From: Erodium maritimum
Lineage: Eukaryota; Streptophyta; Magnoliopsida; Geraniales; Geraniaceae
Reading direction: 5' to 3'
DNA: 64,000 nucleotides
Assembly: GCA_963921825.1 (NCBI GenBank)
Contig: OY997594.1
Coordinates: forward strand, 6,329,001 to 6,393,000
Below, piece by piece: positions 32,985 to 44,619 of the stretch (position 1 is the stretch's first letter; every line of letters begins with the position of its first letter). Below the pieces are notes generated by a model that searched no databases, was not told the origin of the DNA, and worked only from the letters and a program-made list of their open reading frames with translations. Position numbers and translations under genes: made by a program.

Positions 32985-35395
32985 GAAGTCACAGCCGTCT
33001 CTCTCTGTTAGGGTTAGGTTTTGTGTTCTCTGGACAAACAATGGCATATTCGACGACCAAATTGTCTAGTATCTCCGGCGATCCTTCGGTGTGGCTTGCG
33101 GAGCCGGACGTGGAGACGAGCGAGGGTGATATGCGGGTGAAGGATGTGGGGGGACTTGATCCGCGTGTGGAGGGTGGTGTGGACCTAGAGCCACAACTGT
33201 CGGGATCGGAGGAAGGCCTGCAGAACGCGGCGGCGGACGGGGCGATGGGGGGCGGGGTTGCCCACATGGACCCGAAGCCTCTGTCGCCGAGGGAAGACGT
33301 GTCTTCCCCGATGCGGTTCTCGGCTCAGAGAACCATTGGTAGAACCAGTTTGGTGGGGGATGGATGAACTCAGCGGGGAGCCGAGTGCGCCGGACATCGG
33401 CGAGGGGCCCACAGCCGAGGGTGGCTCGCGAGTCAAGGAGGTCGCCGGGGTCTGGGGGACCTTCGATGTTCAGGTCGAGGAGGGACGCCGGTTACGGGGG
33501 AGAATGGATCGGATCCCGTGATCGTGTCCTCGGTTACAGAAGCCACGCTGGTGGAGTCGCCGGCGGCGTTGGCGTGGAGGAGAAGCAAGGGGAAGGGCTG
33601 GCGTGGGAGACCCCTAGGGTTGCTGTGCTGGACCTGGGCCAGGGCACTGAGGCTTTGGGTCGGGATGAAGGGCTGATGTTGGATGCTAGACGGGCCGGGC
33701 GAGATCCAGCAGGCTGGGTACCTCGAGCAGGACTAGGTCGGGCTGAGCGTGGACAGGTAGACCACCCAGGGTGGGTCGGGGGATTTGGCCACTTGGGCGG
33801 CCCGATATGTGGCTGGCGGCGACCGGACCCGGGCTGGGTTGAGGACTCGGAGCGAGTCTGAAGGGTCGGGTGTGCGAGGCAGACTGGGTCGGACCCAACC
33901 GCGGGTTGGTCCTGTGGAGCTGGGTTGGATACCGATGGGCGCATTCGGGTCGGAGGCCCCGGTGAACCCGGATTTCGAGGGCTTTTGGGGGTCGGAGACT
34001 CGAGTGGGGGATCTTGGGTCTAGGTTTTCACCACTCTGTATCAAGGAGGTGGTCGTACCTACGGGGGATATTGTCAAAGCTGGGGGGCAGTTTCAGTTTG
34101 CAATGGCGGCAAAGGTACTGACATCGAAGAAATTTTTTTGGAAGTCGCTGGTGGCTAGAATGGAGGATCTGTGGGGTATGAAAGTTGAAGCGAAGCCATT
34201 AGAAGGAGGTTTTGTGGCATTCTTTTTCAGATCAGCCGGGGAAAGGGCGAGAGTTCTGGCAGGAGAGCCATGGGCATTATGGGAATCAATAGTGCTATTC
34301 ACATATCTCAGGGCCCACATGCATGTGGGAGACCTTAGTTTCCATCACTTCTCGGTTTGGGCAAGAGTGTCTAATCTGTCGGTCGGTGCGTGGAACAAGG
34401 AGGTGGGATTCACAGTGGGGAATGCTCTTGGAGTATGTCAGGCGGTCGATGTGGATAGGTCGGGCTGCTGCTGGGGAGACTTCATGAAGGTTAAGATCCG
34501 GGCTGACATCCGAGTCCCTCTTTAGAGTCAGATATGGTTCCGGCTGTCGGAATCACAAGTACGAACACTTCTTCAGGTCTCATATGAACACCTACAAGAT
34601 CATTGCTTTGGGTGCAGCTGCGTGGGACATTTGTTCCCGGCATGTCCTATAACTGGAGGAATCAGGGGACATTCCCTACGTGCCCCACGTGACCCGAGGT
34701 CTGCTCTAGAGAAGGCGAAACATGGGAAGGCGGCGCCAGGGACCAATTGGGCCTATCTGGATGGAGGGAGCAAGAGGGGTACTTGGGATCCACGTTCGCC
34801 ATCCCCCCAACAGGAGCAAGGACAGGGGAGAGCTAGGTCCTATGGGACAGGGACTGAGGACATTCCTTCAGCGTGGCTGGCAAAGGAGGCGGGTTCGTCT
34901 TTGTCTGGGAAGAAAAGACAGGAAAGAGAGGAGGAGCCGGAGGAATCAGAGGGGTCGACGACGTCAAATGGAGGGTCACACGTAGCGGCGGCGGGGGGTC
35001 ACAAGCACCCCCGCCTCCAGGAATGAGTCTGAGGAGGCCCAGGAAGGGGTTGGTCGACTGTACCCCCTTCCTGGCTGCTAGATGGTGGTGGTTCCATCTC
35101 CAGCCGACAACAGTCTCCCCTACCAGTCTGGAGTCAGCAATCCCGCGTTCAGGAGCCCTAAAATTATCAGTCCAGGGAGGATGACGCACGCTGACTTACC
35201 GGGGGAGATGTCAGTCCACCAGTATTCCCCTCTCACTTGGTTGGCTCGACCAGTGCCTTTTGGTAGAAGTATGCTGTATCGGTATCTCAGGATGCTACCG
35301 CAGATGCCCCCTTCAACCGCACCTATGTCTCCCTTCAACGATTCATCTATCTACTTTATATTTCAGTAATAATAGTTCTGTTCTTCTAAAAAAAC
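32985..35395 (+). mobile_element. LINE-like ORF1-only retroposon E2, near full length
   Basis: The element starts near CACAGCCGTCTCTCTCTGTT, with an ATG at 33,041, and ends in A-rich DNA after TAATAGTTCTGTTCTTCT. ORF1 begins with a low-complexity Gly/Glu/Pro-rich region broken by frame changes (33,041-33,860). A well-kept part follows: FWKSLVARMEDLWGMKVEAK, then GFVAFFFRSAGERARVLAGE and FHHFSVWARVSNLSVGAWNK (DUF4283), an in-frame TAG at 34,523, a knuckle HCFGCSCVGHLFPAC, and a charged tail ending KHPRLQE at 35,026. A 3' UTR of about 370 bases with CCCGCGTTCAGGAGCC follows at once, so no ORF2 is present. A clean target duplication could not be set because both flanks are A-rich. Confidence 0.75.
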
Positions 35396-35523
35396 AAAAA
35401 ATAATTGGGGATGATTTGCAAAAAAAAATAGTTCACCAATTGAATTTACCACACATTTTTACAATTGTCCCTTAAATTTAAATTTGACTTGAAAAAGGTA
35501 TTCAAAATTTGTATTCGATTCAA

Positions 35524-37693
35524 CTTTTTTTTTTTTACTAAAAGATGCATATATTTCACTCAAATAATAAAGAGGGCTATTACATTTTATAGAACCCCAA
35601 AAAGTCTCTTTACAAATAACTCTGAGATAGATGAATCGTTACAAACAATGTTGGAAAAGCCATATAGGCAAGCTAAAACTAAACTATGACGAAACTGACT
35701 ATTACTGCTCAAGGTGTTGCCTAAATGTTTCATACTATATAGAGTGCGACCGAACCTGCATTCATCAGTTTCAAAGGGAGGTAGAGCTTTTACTAGGGAC
35801 CCCTCCTAGGGCCAGTCCCTAGAACACTTAATTCATTTCATTCCTTTTGACGGGGTTGCTTTCTCGCCCTTTCCTGGTCATCTCAGGGTTCTCCAACATA
35901 CCCCCTCTTCACTCCTCCAGATCCTACTCCAGCTCTAGCTCCAATTCTATCTATGTGCCCATGCAGATCTGAGGCTTTAGTTTCCTGGCTACCAAAGAGC
36001 TGCCCGACCACCAGATTAATCCATCTGGGATCCACTTCTCGGTTCTAGAGAGGGCCCCGAGGGCTTGTATCGTTAGGTACAGTATTCGAGGATACAATTG
36101 GACCCCTTCCCCGAGGCAAGGTGTCCTTAGGTGTAGTACTCAAGGATACGAGTTTTGGCATGAGTGATATACTCAGGGACCCATGATGTCCCCAATCAGT
36201 CGCATATGGCTTGGCGCCTCTGGTCCTTTTGAAACTCCATCATCGACGAATCGAACCGTGGGGTACCAATCACCTCCCGGTCACATTCATGGACTACATG
36301 TCCGATAACCCCATAGTTAAAACAAAACGAAGGCACCTTTGTGTAGGTGAGCGAGACACGAACCGGTTCGGGAAAGTCCCTAAAGAGTAGTAGCAAGTGA
36401 CGGCACAAAGGACACTCCACGAGGTGCCAAAACCTCACTTTCACCGTCCCTCCCCAACATAGGCCTCATTGGTCGCACGGGACATCGACACAAAGCCCAA
36501 GAGCTGATCGAATTGTCTCCCCCGTTACTCAGGTCGTACCAATAAAGGGAGTCCATGAGCGTGAATCCATAAATGAAGTCGATCCAGGGCGGGGGGTCTC
36601 CATCCATCGGGTCCAAATTTCCAAGCAGAAACGGCCGCCCATCGAAGCACCAAGGTTCGTTGCTCCGAACCCGTGCACAATCCTCCTCTGACTCAAAGTA
36701 GAATCCAAATACTCCGGGACCAATATCCTTAATCACTAAGCCCTCCGAGGATTCCCCCAAGCTTTGGTGATGATTTGGAGTAATACCTCCTTCCGGGGAG
36801 GCTTCGAGGTCCAAAGCTTTCCATTCTGGAAAATTGTTGACGGGCCATAACAGAAGGGCTCACCGGAGAATACGGAACCATGACCTCTAGTTCCTCCTCC
36901 TCCTCCTCCTCCTCCTCCAGCGAGCATGAGGAGAAACCGTCTTGGAGTCTAGCAATGTTAGACTTGAGGGAATCCGACACGACCATTTCCCCTGAATCAG
37001 CTCTGACTTCCTTCGGTTTGAACACCCGTTGACGATGAAACATGCCCGGTGGCGGAGTGAGCAAGATTGGGATGACCGGTAATCGCGCCACATTGGGGAT
37101 CGCAACCCCAACATAGAGCGCCTCAAATTCCTCCCTTCTAGGCTCAACCAAGGGTGATTTCCCATGGAGAGGGTCCTGACACAGTGGGGGCGGCGAGGCG
37201 ATGTTGGGGAAACTGATGGCACCGCAATCACGCTGGGAACAACCATGGACGAAGACACAGCCCTCGAACGCTCGATGGGGATAGAGGATGACGGTGAAAC
37301 CTTGGCTGTAAGGTTGCTTGAAGGGGAAGAAACCGCCGTAGCCTTGAGCGGACCTCGTCGTGGCTTTTCTACCGGAGTAGAGAACCCCGGACAGAAAGCC
37401 ACGATATCCGTGGATGGTGGTGACAGTAGGACGGTTGATAGTGAGGGAAGAGAAGTCGGAGAAGCTTGTTCGGGTGAGATTTTCTTTGATCTCCTTCGAC
37501 GGCTTGGTTTTAATGTAGGCCACATCAGAGGATGGATGAGGGGGAGACACAAGTGTCAAGAATTGCATGACTGCAGGCGAAAATAAGACAAGACCGACGG
37601 ATCTTGTAGAGTTGTCGACGACGGTGACAGAAAGCTTTATAGGTACTAGGACTAGGGTTTCTCGAAAAAAACACTCGACATGTTGCATGAGAG
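35524..37693 (-). mobile_element. LINE-like ORF1-only retroposon E4, about 2.2 kb
   Basis: The element is bounded by ATTCGATTCAA (35,513-35,523 and 37,694-37,704), with a T-run next to the left copy as the minus-strand A-tail. The minus strand encodes from about 37,688 a basic N-terminal region, an acidic run of Glu from a CTC/GAG microsatellite (36,894-36,918), then DUF4283 (GVFGFYFESEEDCARVRSNE), a linker YTKVPSFCF and a knuckle CFNYGVIGHVVHEC whose second Cys is Tyr. Frames shift at about 36,730 and 36,440, so it is inactive. After ORF1 only about 670 bases of 3' UTR remain and there is no reverse transcriptase. Confidence 0.8.
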
Positions 37694-37854
37694 ATTCGAT
37701 TCAATTCAATTAAAGTAATACCCACTAAAAATATTCAATAAAAACTACAAACTATATTTTCATGATGCCACATAGAATTTCAATAGCTATGCAACCGATA
37801 AAAGGGCCAATTAACGAATTCATGAGTTTTGAAAAATTAAAACTCATTGTGATT

Positions 37855-39817
37855 TTTTTTAGCGAAAGGTGCAGATTCTTATTAATAAATTTGGGTGCAA
37901 CAACAAGACAGTGCATCATAGACTCTCTGACCAAAAAGAACAGACATAGAGCATGCAAGGATACTCACAGTTCTTTTCATAACAGAACAGTCCTCAACGG
38001 TATTGAGCTGGTACCCCACGGGCAAAGGCAGAAGGCGGATAGAGGGAACGAGGTACCAGAGATTCCGAAGGACCTCGACGGTAATGATGAAGACGAGAGG
38101 CAACACCTCAAACAGGGACCCCTCCCAGTGCCAGTCCCTGAGGTCCCGGGCGTCTACCATCCTTCCTCACGAGGCCGCTTACCCGCCCTCGCCTGGTTGT
38201 CTGGTGATGCGTCAGCCCATGGGCGCTTGGCCTGCCCTGGGACCGCTGGAGGAGACCCATACCCCAGCACAAGAGATCCCCCGCAAGATCAGGACCCTCT
38301 ACGACGACCTGCAGCGAAGGCGACAATAGGGTTGGCAGGAACAACTTATCCCTGGCGTAACGGGCCAAGGATGTAAGGGCCTGGGGCCGACCTCGTCGAG
38401 ACCTGGATTGCGTCCCAGCCGATGCTGCCTCAACCTGTGGGTGTGTATCGTGCCCTGGAGCTGCGAGGTAAGTATCCTCTATAGCGAGCTGCCACACGAG
38501 TGACGACGGGGTCGGTAGGACTAACTTATCTCTAGCATAGCGGGCCAAAGATGTAGGGCCCAGGGTCGACCTCGTCGAGACCTAGGTTTGATATTAGCCC
38601 TCACCTGGTGAACCCCCATACCAGGGGGTTCCCTAACGAGATCGGTACCCTCTACGACGACCTACAACGCAGGCACAGTCGGGGTCGGTAGGAGCAACTT
38701 CTCCCTAGCATAACGGGCCAAAGATGCGAGGGCATGTGACCGACATCGTCGAGACTTAGTCGTCGGTGGATGTGGGTCCCTTGCATCCAAGTCCGCACAT
38801 GCGGGCAAGTCCTCGTTCCTCAAAATCGGATGCGGCTTCGGCAGCACTGGGGAAGGAGGGGACTGAGGCTGGACTCCCCCCAGCTGAGGGAGTTTGAGGG
38901 TCCGATGGGCCGCTTTCACGTCCAATGTGTCAGGTGGAACCAGATCCTGGCCCGCTTGTGGAACCGAAGAGACCCGAGGTAAGGTCGGGATAGAGACCCT
39001 AGGCTGGTCCATGGTGGCACCGAGGATTGGTGGGGCCCTATGCATGTCCGGGGTAACCCCAAAAGTTGAAGAAACCCTAGAACCCTCGCCGTCAACGAAC
39101 ACGGCCAGAGCAAGGTCGTGGCCGATGGAGGAGGGTGGGAGAGTGGGTGGAGGAGCCGTCCCGCCAGGGTTCGGGGTAGGCAAGACCAAAGGGCCAACAT
39201 TCAAAGAGGAAGGCATATGGCGATGCAGAGGCCTCCCACGCCTTGAATTAGCAGTCGATACCGGAGATGTCGAACAGAGAGAGGAGCTTCCTTTCGGGAT
39301 TGGCTCCATAATTGGGCTGATCGTGGAGGTAGGCCTAGCAACCGAAGCAGGATGCCGAAGGGGGATGGATATGAAGGAAAGGGCCACCGACAAAGGAAGT
39401 GGCTTCTAGTACTGGCGTCGTGACTGCGGCGGGTGCAAAGGCTGAGAGATAGGGAGGGATTACCATAGGCAAGAGGGTCTGCCTATCAGTCGAGGCAGGA
39501 TGGTCGGATGGAGTCAGGGGAGAAGGACAAGAAGACCCGACAATCGAAAGAGGAGTCACCGAGGAGATCAGAGGGTCGGAGGAGGGGAGAGGCGCATGGG
39601 GTTGGGGAAAGACCATCCATTGCGACCCGTACGCAAACCCCGCACCAGGCGCGGTCTGCGAGGTCAGCGGACATGATAGGCGAATACGAGGACGACAAAG
39701 CCGATCACCCCAGACGGCACATCAGTAACAGCGGTAAACGAAAACTCCATAGCGACGTGAATAAAACTAGGGCTAGAATAGGCTCTCAAGTCGAGAGAGT
39801 TTTTTGCCGGTTTCCTT
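37855..39817 (-). mobile_element. LINE-like ORF1-type retroposon E5 with internal triple repeat
   Basis: The element is flanked by an exact 18-bp duplication TTAAAACTCATTGTGATT (37,837-37,854 and 39,818-39,835), with T's after the left copy as the A-tail. The minus strand has a Pro/Ser-rich open frame (39,393-38,662), then three repeats (38,325-38,760), then a 3' end with the family motif (plus-strand GGGACCCCTCCCAGTGCCAG) that E3 and E4 share. DUF4283 and the knuckle are missing, so it is an internally rearranged member. The 5' end lies about 170 bases upstream of the first ATG considered for nucleoredoxin-like copy 1. Confidence 0.8.
38325..38760 (-). repeat. Three imperfect tandem repeats, period about 175 bp
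   Basis: Cores at about 38,325-38,410, 38,502-38,585 and 38,675-38,760 share AACGGGCCAAAGATG and GACCTCGTCGAGACCTA-type sequence. On the minus strand each encodes SRR-x-R-x-x-AL-x-SLARYAR[DE]KL-x-LPT. They lie inside E5. Confidence 0.75.
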
Positions 39818-39988
39818 TTAAAACTCATTGTGATTGTTTGCATATCAAACTAAAATAAAATATATTTTACTCTTATTACTTTGAAAAACACGGCACTAAC
39901 TATCTCGTGTAAGATTTACAAGACTATCGTCGTCATTGATGTACTTGATCTTCTTCCTTCCGCCTCCCTCACCCTATCCCATCCAAAT

Positions 39989-42900
39989 ATGAGAATCCTA
40001 GTTAGGAACTATACAAGTTTGGGTAGTAAGATGAACAGACAACAACTCAAAGACATAGTCCACCGATACAAACCTACCGTTGCACCTCTATCGAATCTCG
40101 AATTTCATATCGGATGGTCACATAGGAACAACAATCGTGATCTATCCACTGCGGTCATGCGATGGAGAGGAGCTCCTCAGTGGCCAACTCATCAGATTAC
40201 AACTTTTCAGAATCCCTACACTCGCTATGATTTGGATGAGCTTGGCTATACCGTTGATGTCGCCGACCTCCTCTTCACGCCGGAGAGGAAGTACCGTTGA
40301 TGTCGCCGACCTCCTCTTCACGCCGGAAAGGGACTTCCTCATCAAAAACAACGGCCAAAAGGTATATCTATATTCTTGTATATGTCGTATGATTAGCTGT
40401 AAAACTATGATTCATACTTAGTATTTAGACGACATATGATTGACCGTATGACGTGTATGAGTTCGTGTATTCGAAAAGTACTCTACCTATGATTCATACT
40501 TAGTATTTAAACCTCGTAGCCAGACTCAAACTCAAAAGGATTTTGCCTCTTTGAAATTCCCGTTTGCCCTTATTTTGATGAAAGGGAAATAGTCGGTTTC
40601 ATTTTCGTCATTATTGTATCCATTCAGTGTCTCATTGACTAATTGATGATTCGACGGTTCTTATTCATGGAATCCCTGGATTTAGGTTGTGTAGGGTTTG
40701 TGGAATCATCGCGGTTTATAGTATGAGAGGTTTCAATCGATTCATAGGATCTTAACAAGAGAATTCCTATATACTAGAAAAAAGAATAATTATACGCAAA
40801 TAAAACAAAAAAAAAAACACAACGAAAATGAAAATTGTAGATATCTGAATTTCATTCGATTTGATATCTTACTAGTTAAAATTAGAGCTCGTATGAAAAA
40901 TTTATTTCATTTGCAAGACCGATCAAATTCTAAGACTTCATAAACCGACTTTATTTGTTTTTTCTACACTTAATCATTATAAGTTATGAAGTAAGAAGAC
41001 AAGTCCTAAAACGCTCTCAAATCCCTCTCTTCTCTTCGAAACCCCACCCCTTCCTTCAGCCGCCGCCGGCGATGGCCCTCGGCCCTTGTGGCCAGGACAT
41101 CGTCAGTGGGTTTCTCCCTCCTTGTTAACCCCCGTTCTCCCCCTCCTTCTTTGATTGGTCGTTTTTGTGAGTTAGGGTTCCAGATCTGACTTCTCAGATC
41201 TGGCCCTTTCTTGTCACCGTTAGCCTCGCCGTTCCGGTGGCTGGTTCCCTTCTCCTATTACGCTCTCTTGGAAGTCCTACCCTTGCTTTGTGTCTTTCAT
41301 CTCTTTTCTCGGCCGGTGGAGGATCTGAGGAGGAAGGCCCAAACTCGCCCTCGGGTTCGCCGTTGAGTGTTGGCTCAGGTGGGCTTCCGTCCCGGAAGTT
41401 GAGCAGTGCGTGATGCAGTTTCTTCCCTGGAGCTTGTAGATCTGAAGGTGCTTGGCTTTTCCTCGGGTCGGTTTCAACCGTCGCATGCTCAAATCTACTC
41501 CCTGTTTCGTCTTCCGGAGACAAATTGGGGGTGGCCTGAGCCCGATTCGTCCTGTTGGTGCTGGCCACAGGGTGCGCCGTCTCGGTGCACAGTCGGAGTG
41601 TGGTGGTTCGATCTACGGTCCTGGTGGCTTCCTTGGCCTAACCTGGTGAGATTTACTAATTTGTTCTCCTTCTTCTAGATCTCTCCTCTCGTCCCTGACA
41701 TGTGTGGTCGGGGACTCACGGTGAGCCGGTAGTGGCCACCGTTGTTTGGTCGTGTTGACCTGGCCGGTTATGGCCCTGTTTCTTGAGGAGAGGCTGGAGG
41801 GGAGTTCTGGGTTGGTATCTTGCAGGTTCTTTGGTCGAGGTCCGGTTGTGGTTGGGTGCTGTGGCGAGACTTGTTGCTTCCTTTTGGGGTTTGGAGGCTT
41901 TTTTCTGTGTTTTTTGTTTTTTATCTAGTTCTCGTTTTCGTCCTGTTTTTTGGTTAAGTTTGGTTTGCCATTGTTGGCTTTGGTTCTGCTGATTGAATAT
42001 CTAGCTTATAGGATGTTTGTTCTCAATATGTTTAGTTTGCTTCATGTTGGAAAAATTTGGGGAAATAGCCTTGGTCTGTACCCATACAATGGGAGTTGTT
42101 ATCTGGTTTTGAGGTGCTGGTAAGCATGCTCTGTTATGTTTCTAAGAGGGATTACCCTTAGCTTTGTCTTCAGTTTGAAGACCTGGTCTATCTATAAAAT
42201 AATTTACTGATAAAAAAAAATCATTATAAGTTATATACCCTAAACTAAATTTCTGGATCCTCCCTGATCCGATGATATTAGCAATGCTTTTCCAACTTCA
42301 TACGTCATTGTCAATGATTACAACAACATTTGTACAGATTAAGGTGGATGATCTGCTGGGAAAGACTATTTTCTTATTTATCGCCCCATTAGACATTGTG
42401 ACGAGAATGATGACTGGGGATACTTGGGATATGATCGAAGCTTACCACGAGCTTATGCATATGGGAAGTAATGTCGAATTTGTTTTTGTGCCTGTTCGAA
42501 TTGATCGCCGTGCTGGATATGTAGATGTCCACGGAGAGGCTATATTTAGTCGTTTATTTTCCACCATGCCTTTCCCCGCCATCCCTTTATCCGGGGTTCA
42601 AGCTCTGGAAGGCCGCGTTGTGCAGAAATTTTCTCTTGATGATCCTTATCTGGATGATGCCTATCTTCTTCCCTACTGGGTGGTCATTGACCTAACTAAC
42701 ACTGTTGTGGCCACTAGATACCTTTACCCTAGCGTTTTCAAACTCTTTGGCGGAGCGGAGCTCCATCCTCTCTCGGAAGAGAGGATGGACGACTTGGATT
42801 CCTCCCTCGAAAGCGAATCCTGGCTGCAGCGTATTAGCAAGTGGGATCAACTATTGGCATATGATACTCAGCGATTTCTTACTCTCGAGCAACGGGGACA

Positions 42901-44034
42901 AGGTACACTGACTCGTTTGATTTTGTTATCCTTTAAGTTGTACTCATACTCACGCTTGTGGATGTTGCAGGTACCCATCTCCTCCCTTAGAGGAAAGCTC
43001 GTTGGCTTGTATTTTTGCGAAAATATATCAAAGCCTCCTCGCATGGAAGTCATCAAGAAGGTTTACGATGAGGCTAAGTCGCGTGGTTATGATTTTGAGA
43101 TCGCGCAGATAACCTTCCATTACCATCCTTTCAATGCCCAGCATCGTGATATTGACCCGACTGTACAACAATGTCATGAAGGTGTCAGTTGGTTGACGCT
43201 GCCTTTCAAGGACCCAAGTTGTAGGAAATTACAGCGCATCCTTCATTGTGTTGAAGAAGATGATAATGAGGATGAACACTGGGTTGGAGATTTCGATGTT
43301 GCAGAACACTGGGTTGGAGATAGCCTCGTTTTAATCCATCCATGCCAGGAAGAGGCTGAGGCCGAGGCTGATCACAATAATGGAGTCCCTTTTGAGTTAT
43401 CAGGTGCAGAAATTCTTTAACGTTGGGGGATTCGAGGCTACCCGTTTACACGACAGTCTCTTTACAAGGCTGAGTACGAGGCACAAAAAAGAGATATCAC
43501 TTTGGATTCGCTTTTTCGTCGTAGAGAATGTCTCCTCCTGAACCTCCGGCCTGCTGGCCATGGATTTGATCTTGTCGATGCTTTTTCCCATCTCTCAGGA
43601 AAGAGGGTTCTCGTTTTGTTTGCTCCGCATTCTAAAGGCCACTGCGCTTACAGTAATTTTATATCGACGCTGAAATCTGAGTACGAGGCACAAGTAGAAG
43701 ATAACGTAGAAAAAGAAAGTAAATTTGAGGTGGTGTATGTCTAATTGAAGGCACTGTGTCATCCTTTAAAGAGTTCACCAAAGACATGCCATGGTTGCTT
43801 CGGCCTTTTTCTGTAGAGTCAGGGTGGGATCTCTTTTCCAAGGTTTTCAAGGTGAATATAAATTATGCATGCGCCGCGGCCTTTAACGAGCAAGGTGAGC
43901 TCATTGCCAATGCGAATCCCTTACCCGAAACGAAGGAAGGTGAGAAGCTTCAATTCCCCTTCATTGATCAAGATTTGGAAAAGTCTATCAGTATGGAAGT
44001 TGAAACAATGTGTGATGTTTCTAATTATCACTGA
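39989..44034 (+). pseudogene. Nucleoredoxin-like copy 1, degenerate
   Basis: Exon 1 (start uncertain, 39,989 or 40,031, to 40,361) has one clear leader motif DLSTAVMRW and then DELGYTVDVADLLFTPER. A 43-bp tandem duplication (40,249-40,334) breaks its frame. Intron 1 is swollen to about 2 kb by retroposon T3. Exon 2 starts at 42,338 (TACAG/ATTAAG) and has a 1-base insertion at about 42,871. Intron 2 is 42,903-42,970 and exon 3 starts at 42,971 (VPISSLRGKLVGLYFCENIS). A TAA at 43,418 ends the frame, and a second lesion lies at about 43,741 (GTCTAATTG). Homology runs on to 44,034. The CxxC position in domain 2 reads SKPP. Confidence 0.85.
40988..42218 (+). mobile_element. Coding-less A-tailed retroposon T3 in intron 1 of copy 1
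   Basis: The element is flanked by AATCATTATAAGTTAT (40,972-40,987 and 42,219-42,234, 16 bp) and ends TTTACTGAT plus an A-run. The body has CCCTCGGCCCTTG, GATCTG and CCGGTGG stretches as in T1 and T2, and a 3' part with AGGGATTACCCTTAGC, like the GGGTAATACCCTCGGC of T2. It has no conserved ORF. Confidence 0.8.
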
Positions 44035-44277
44035 TCTCTGACTATCTTGACACGAAACCTTACACTCTTTCTGGACAGGATTGTTTGGATGAAGGGGTAA
44101 TAATATTTATTTGTATACGTTTTCTCGTTTATTTACGCGTAATTTCTAATTTTACTTTTATGGTCATAGTTTTTTAGTTAGAGATATTGAGGTCTGACAT
44201 TCCAGACTGTACTGAAAAAACTTACAAATTTCATACTGAAATAACATATGCTATCAGTAAACGTAATTGGAGACTGG

Positions 44278-44617
44278 GGAAACTATGGTTCTTAACCCCT
44301 TTTCAGCTTTGATCTCCCGATCCTAACTTGGGTTTACTTTTTTTTTTTGCATTTCTCAACTATCACCTTTCAATTTTTTGCAGAAAGTATCGTTTACTGT
44401 TTATTTTGACGATTCCGTACAATTTCGTTAGTTTTTGGCAGGCATGTTGGTCACGTGTATTGTAACATTTTCGTAACGGAATCGTCAAAATAAACGGTAA
44501 ACGATACTTTCTGCAAAAAATTGAAAGGTGATAGTTAGGAAATGCAAAAAAAGGTAAGCTCAAGTTAGGATCGAAAAATCAAAGCTCAAAAGATGTTAGG
44601 AACCATGGTTATCCCTT
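44278..44617. mobile_element. Foldback MITE-like element, about 340 bp
   Basis: Left arm and right arm (each about 140 bases) pair closely, for example AGAAAGTATCGTTTACTG against GGTAAACGATACTTTCT, and CTATGGTTCTTAACCCC against AGGAACCATGG. The left arm contains TTTCAATTTTTTGCAG, which resembles the 3' splice region used by nucleoredoxin-like copy 2. Confidence 0.75.
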
Positions 44618-44619
44618 AG

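Noticed and set aside
36894-36918. CTC microsatellite as a functional element
   Set aside because: It encodes a poly-Glu run in a broken ORF1; length differs in E8 (about 57,026), as expected for a microsatellite.
42272-42337. ATG upstream of copy 1 exon 2 as a true start
   Set aside because: It lies in intron 1 before the TACAG/ATTAAG acceptor that is conserved in copies 3 and 4.
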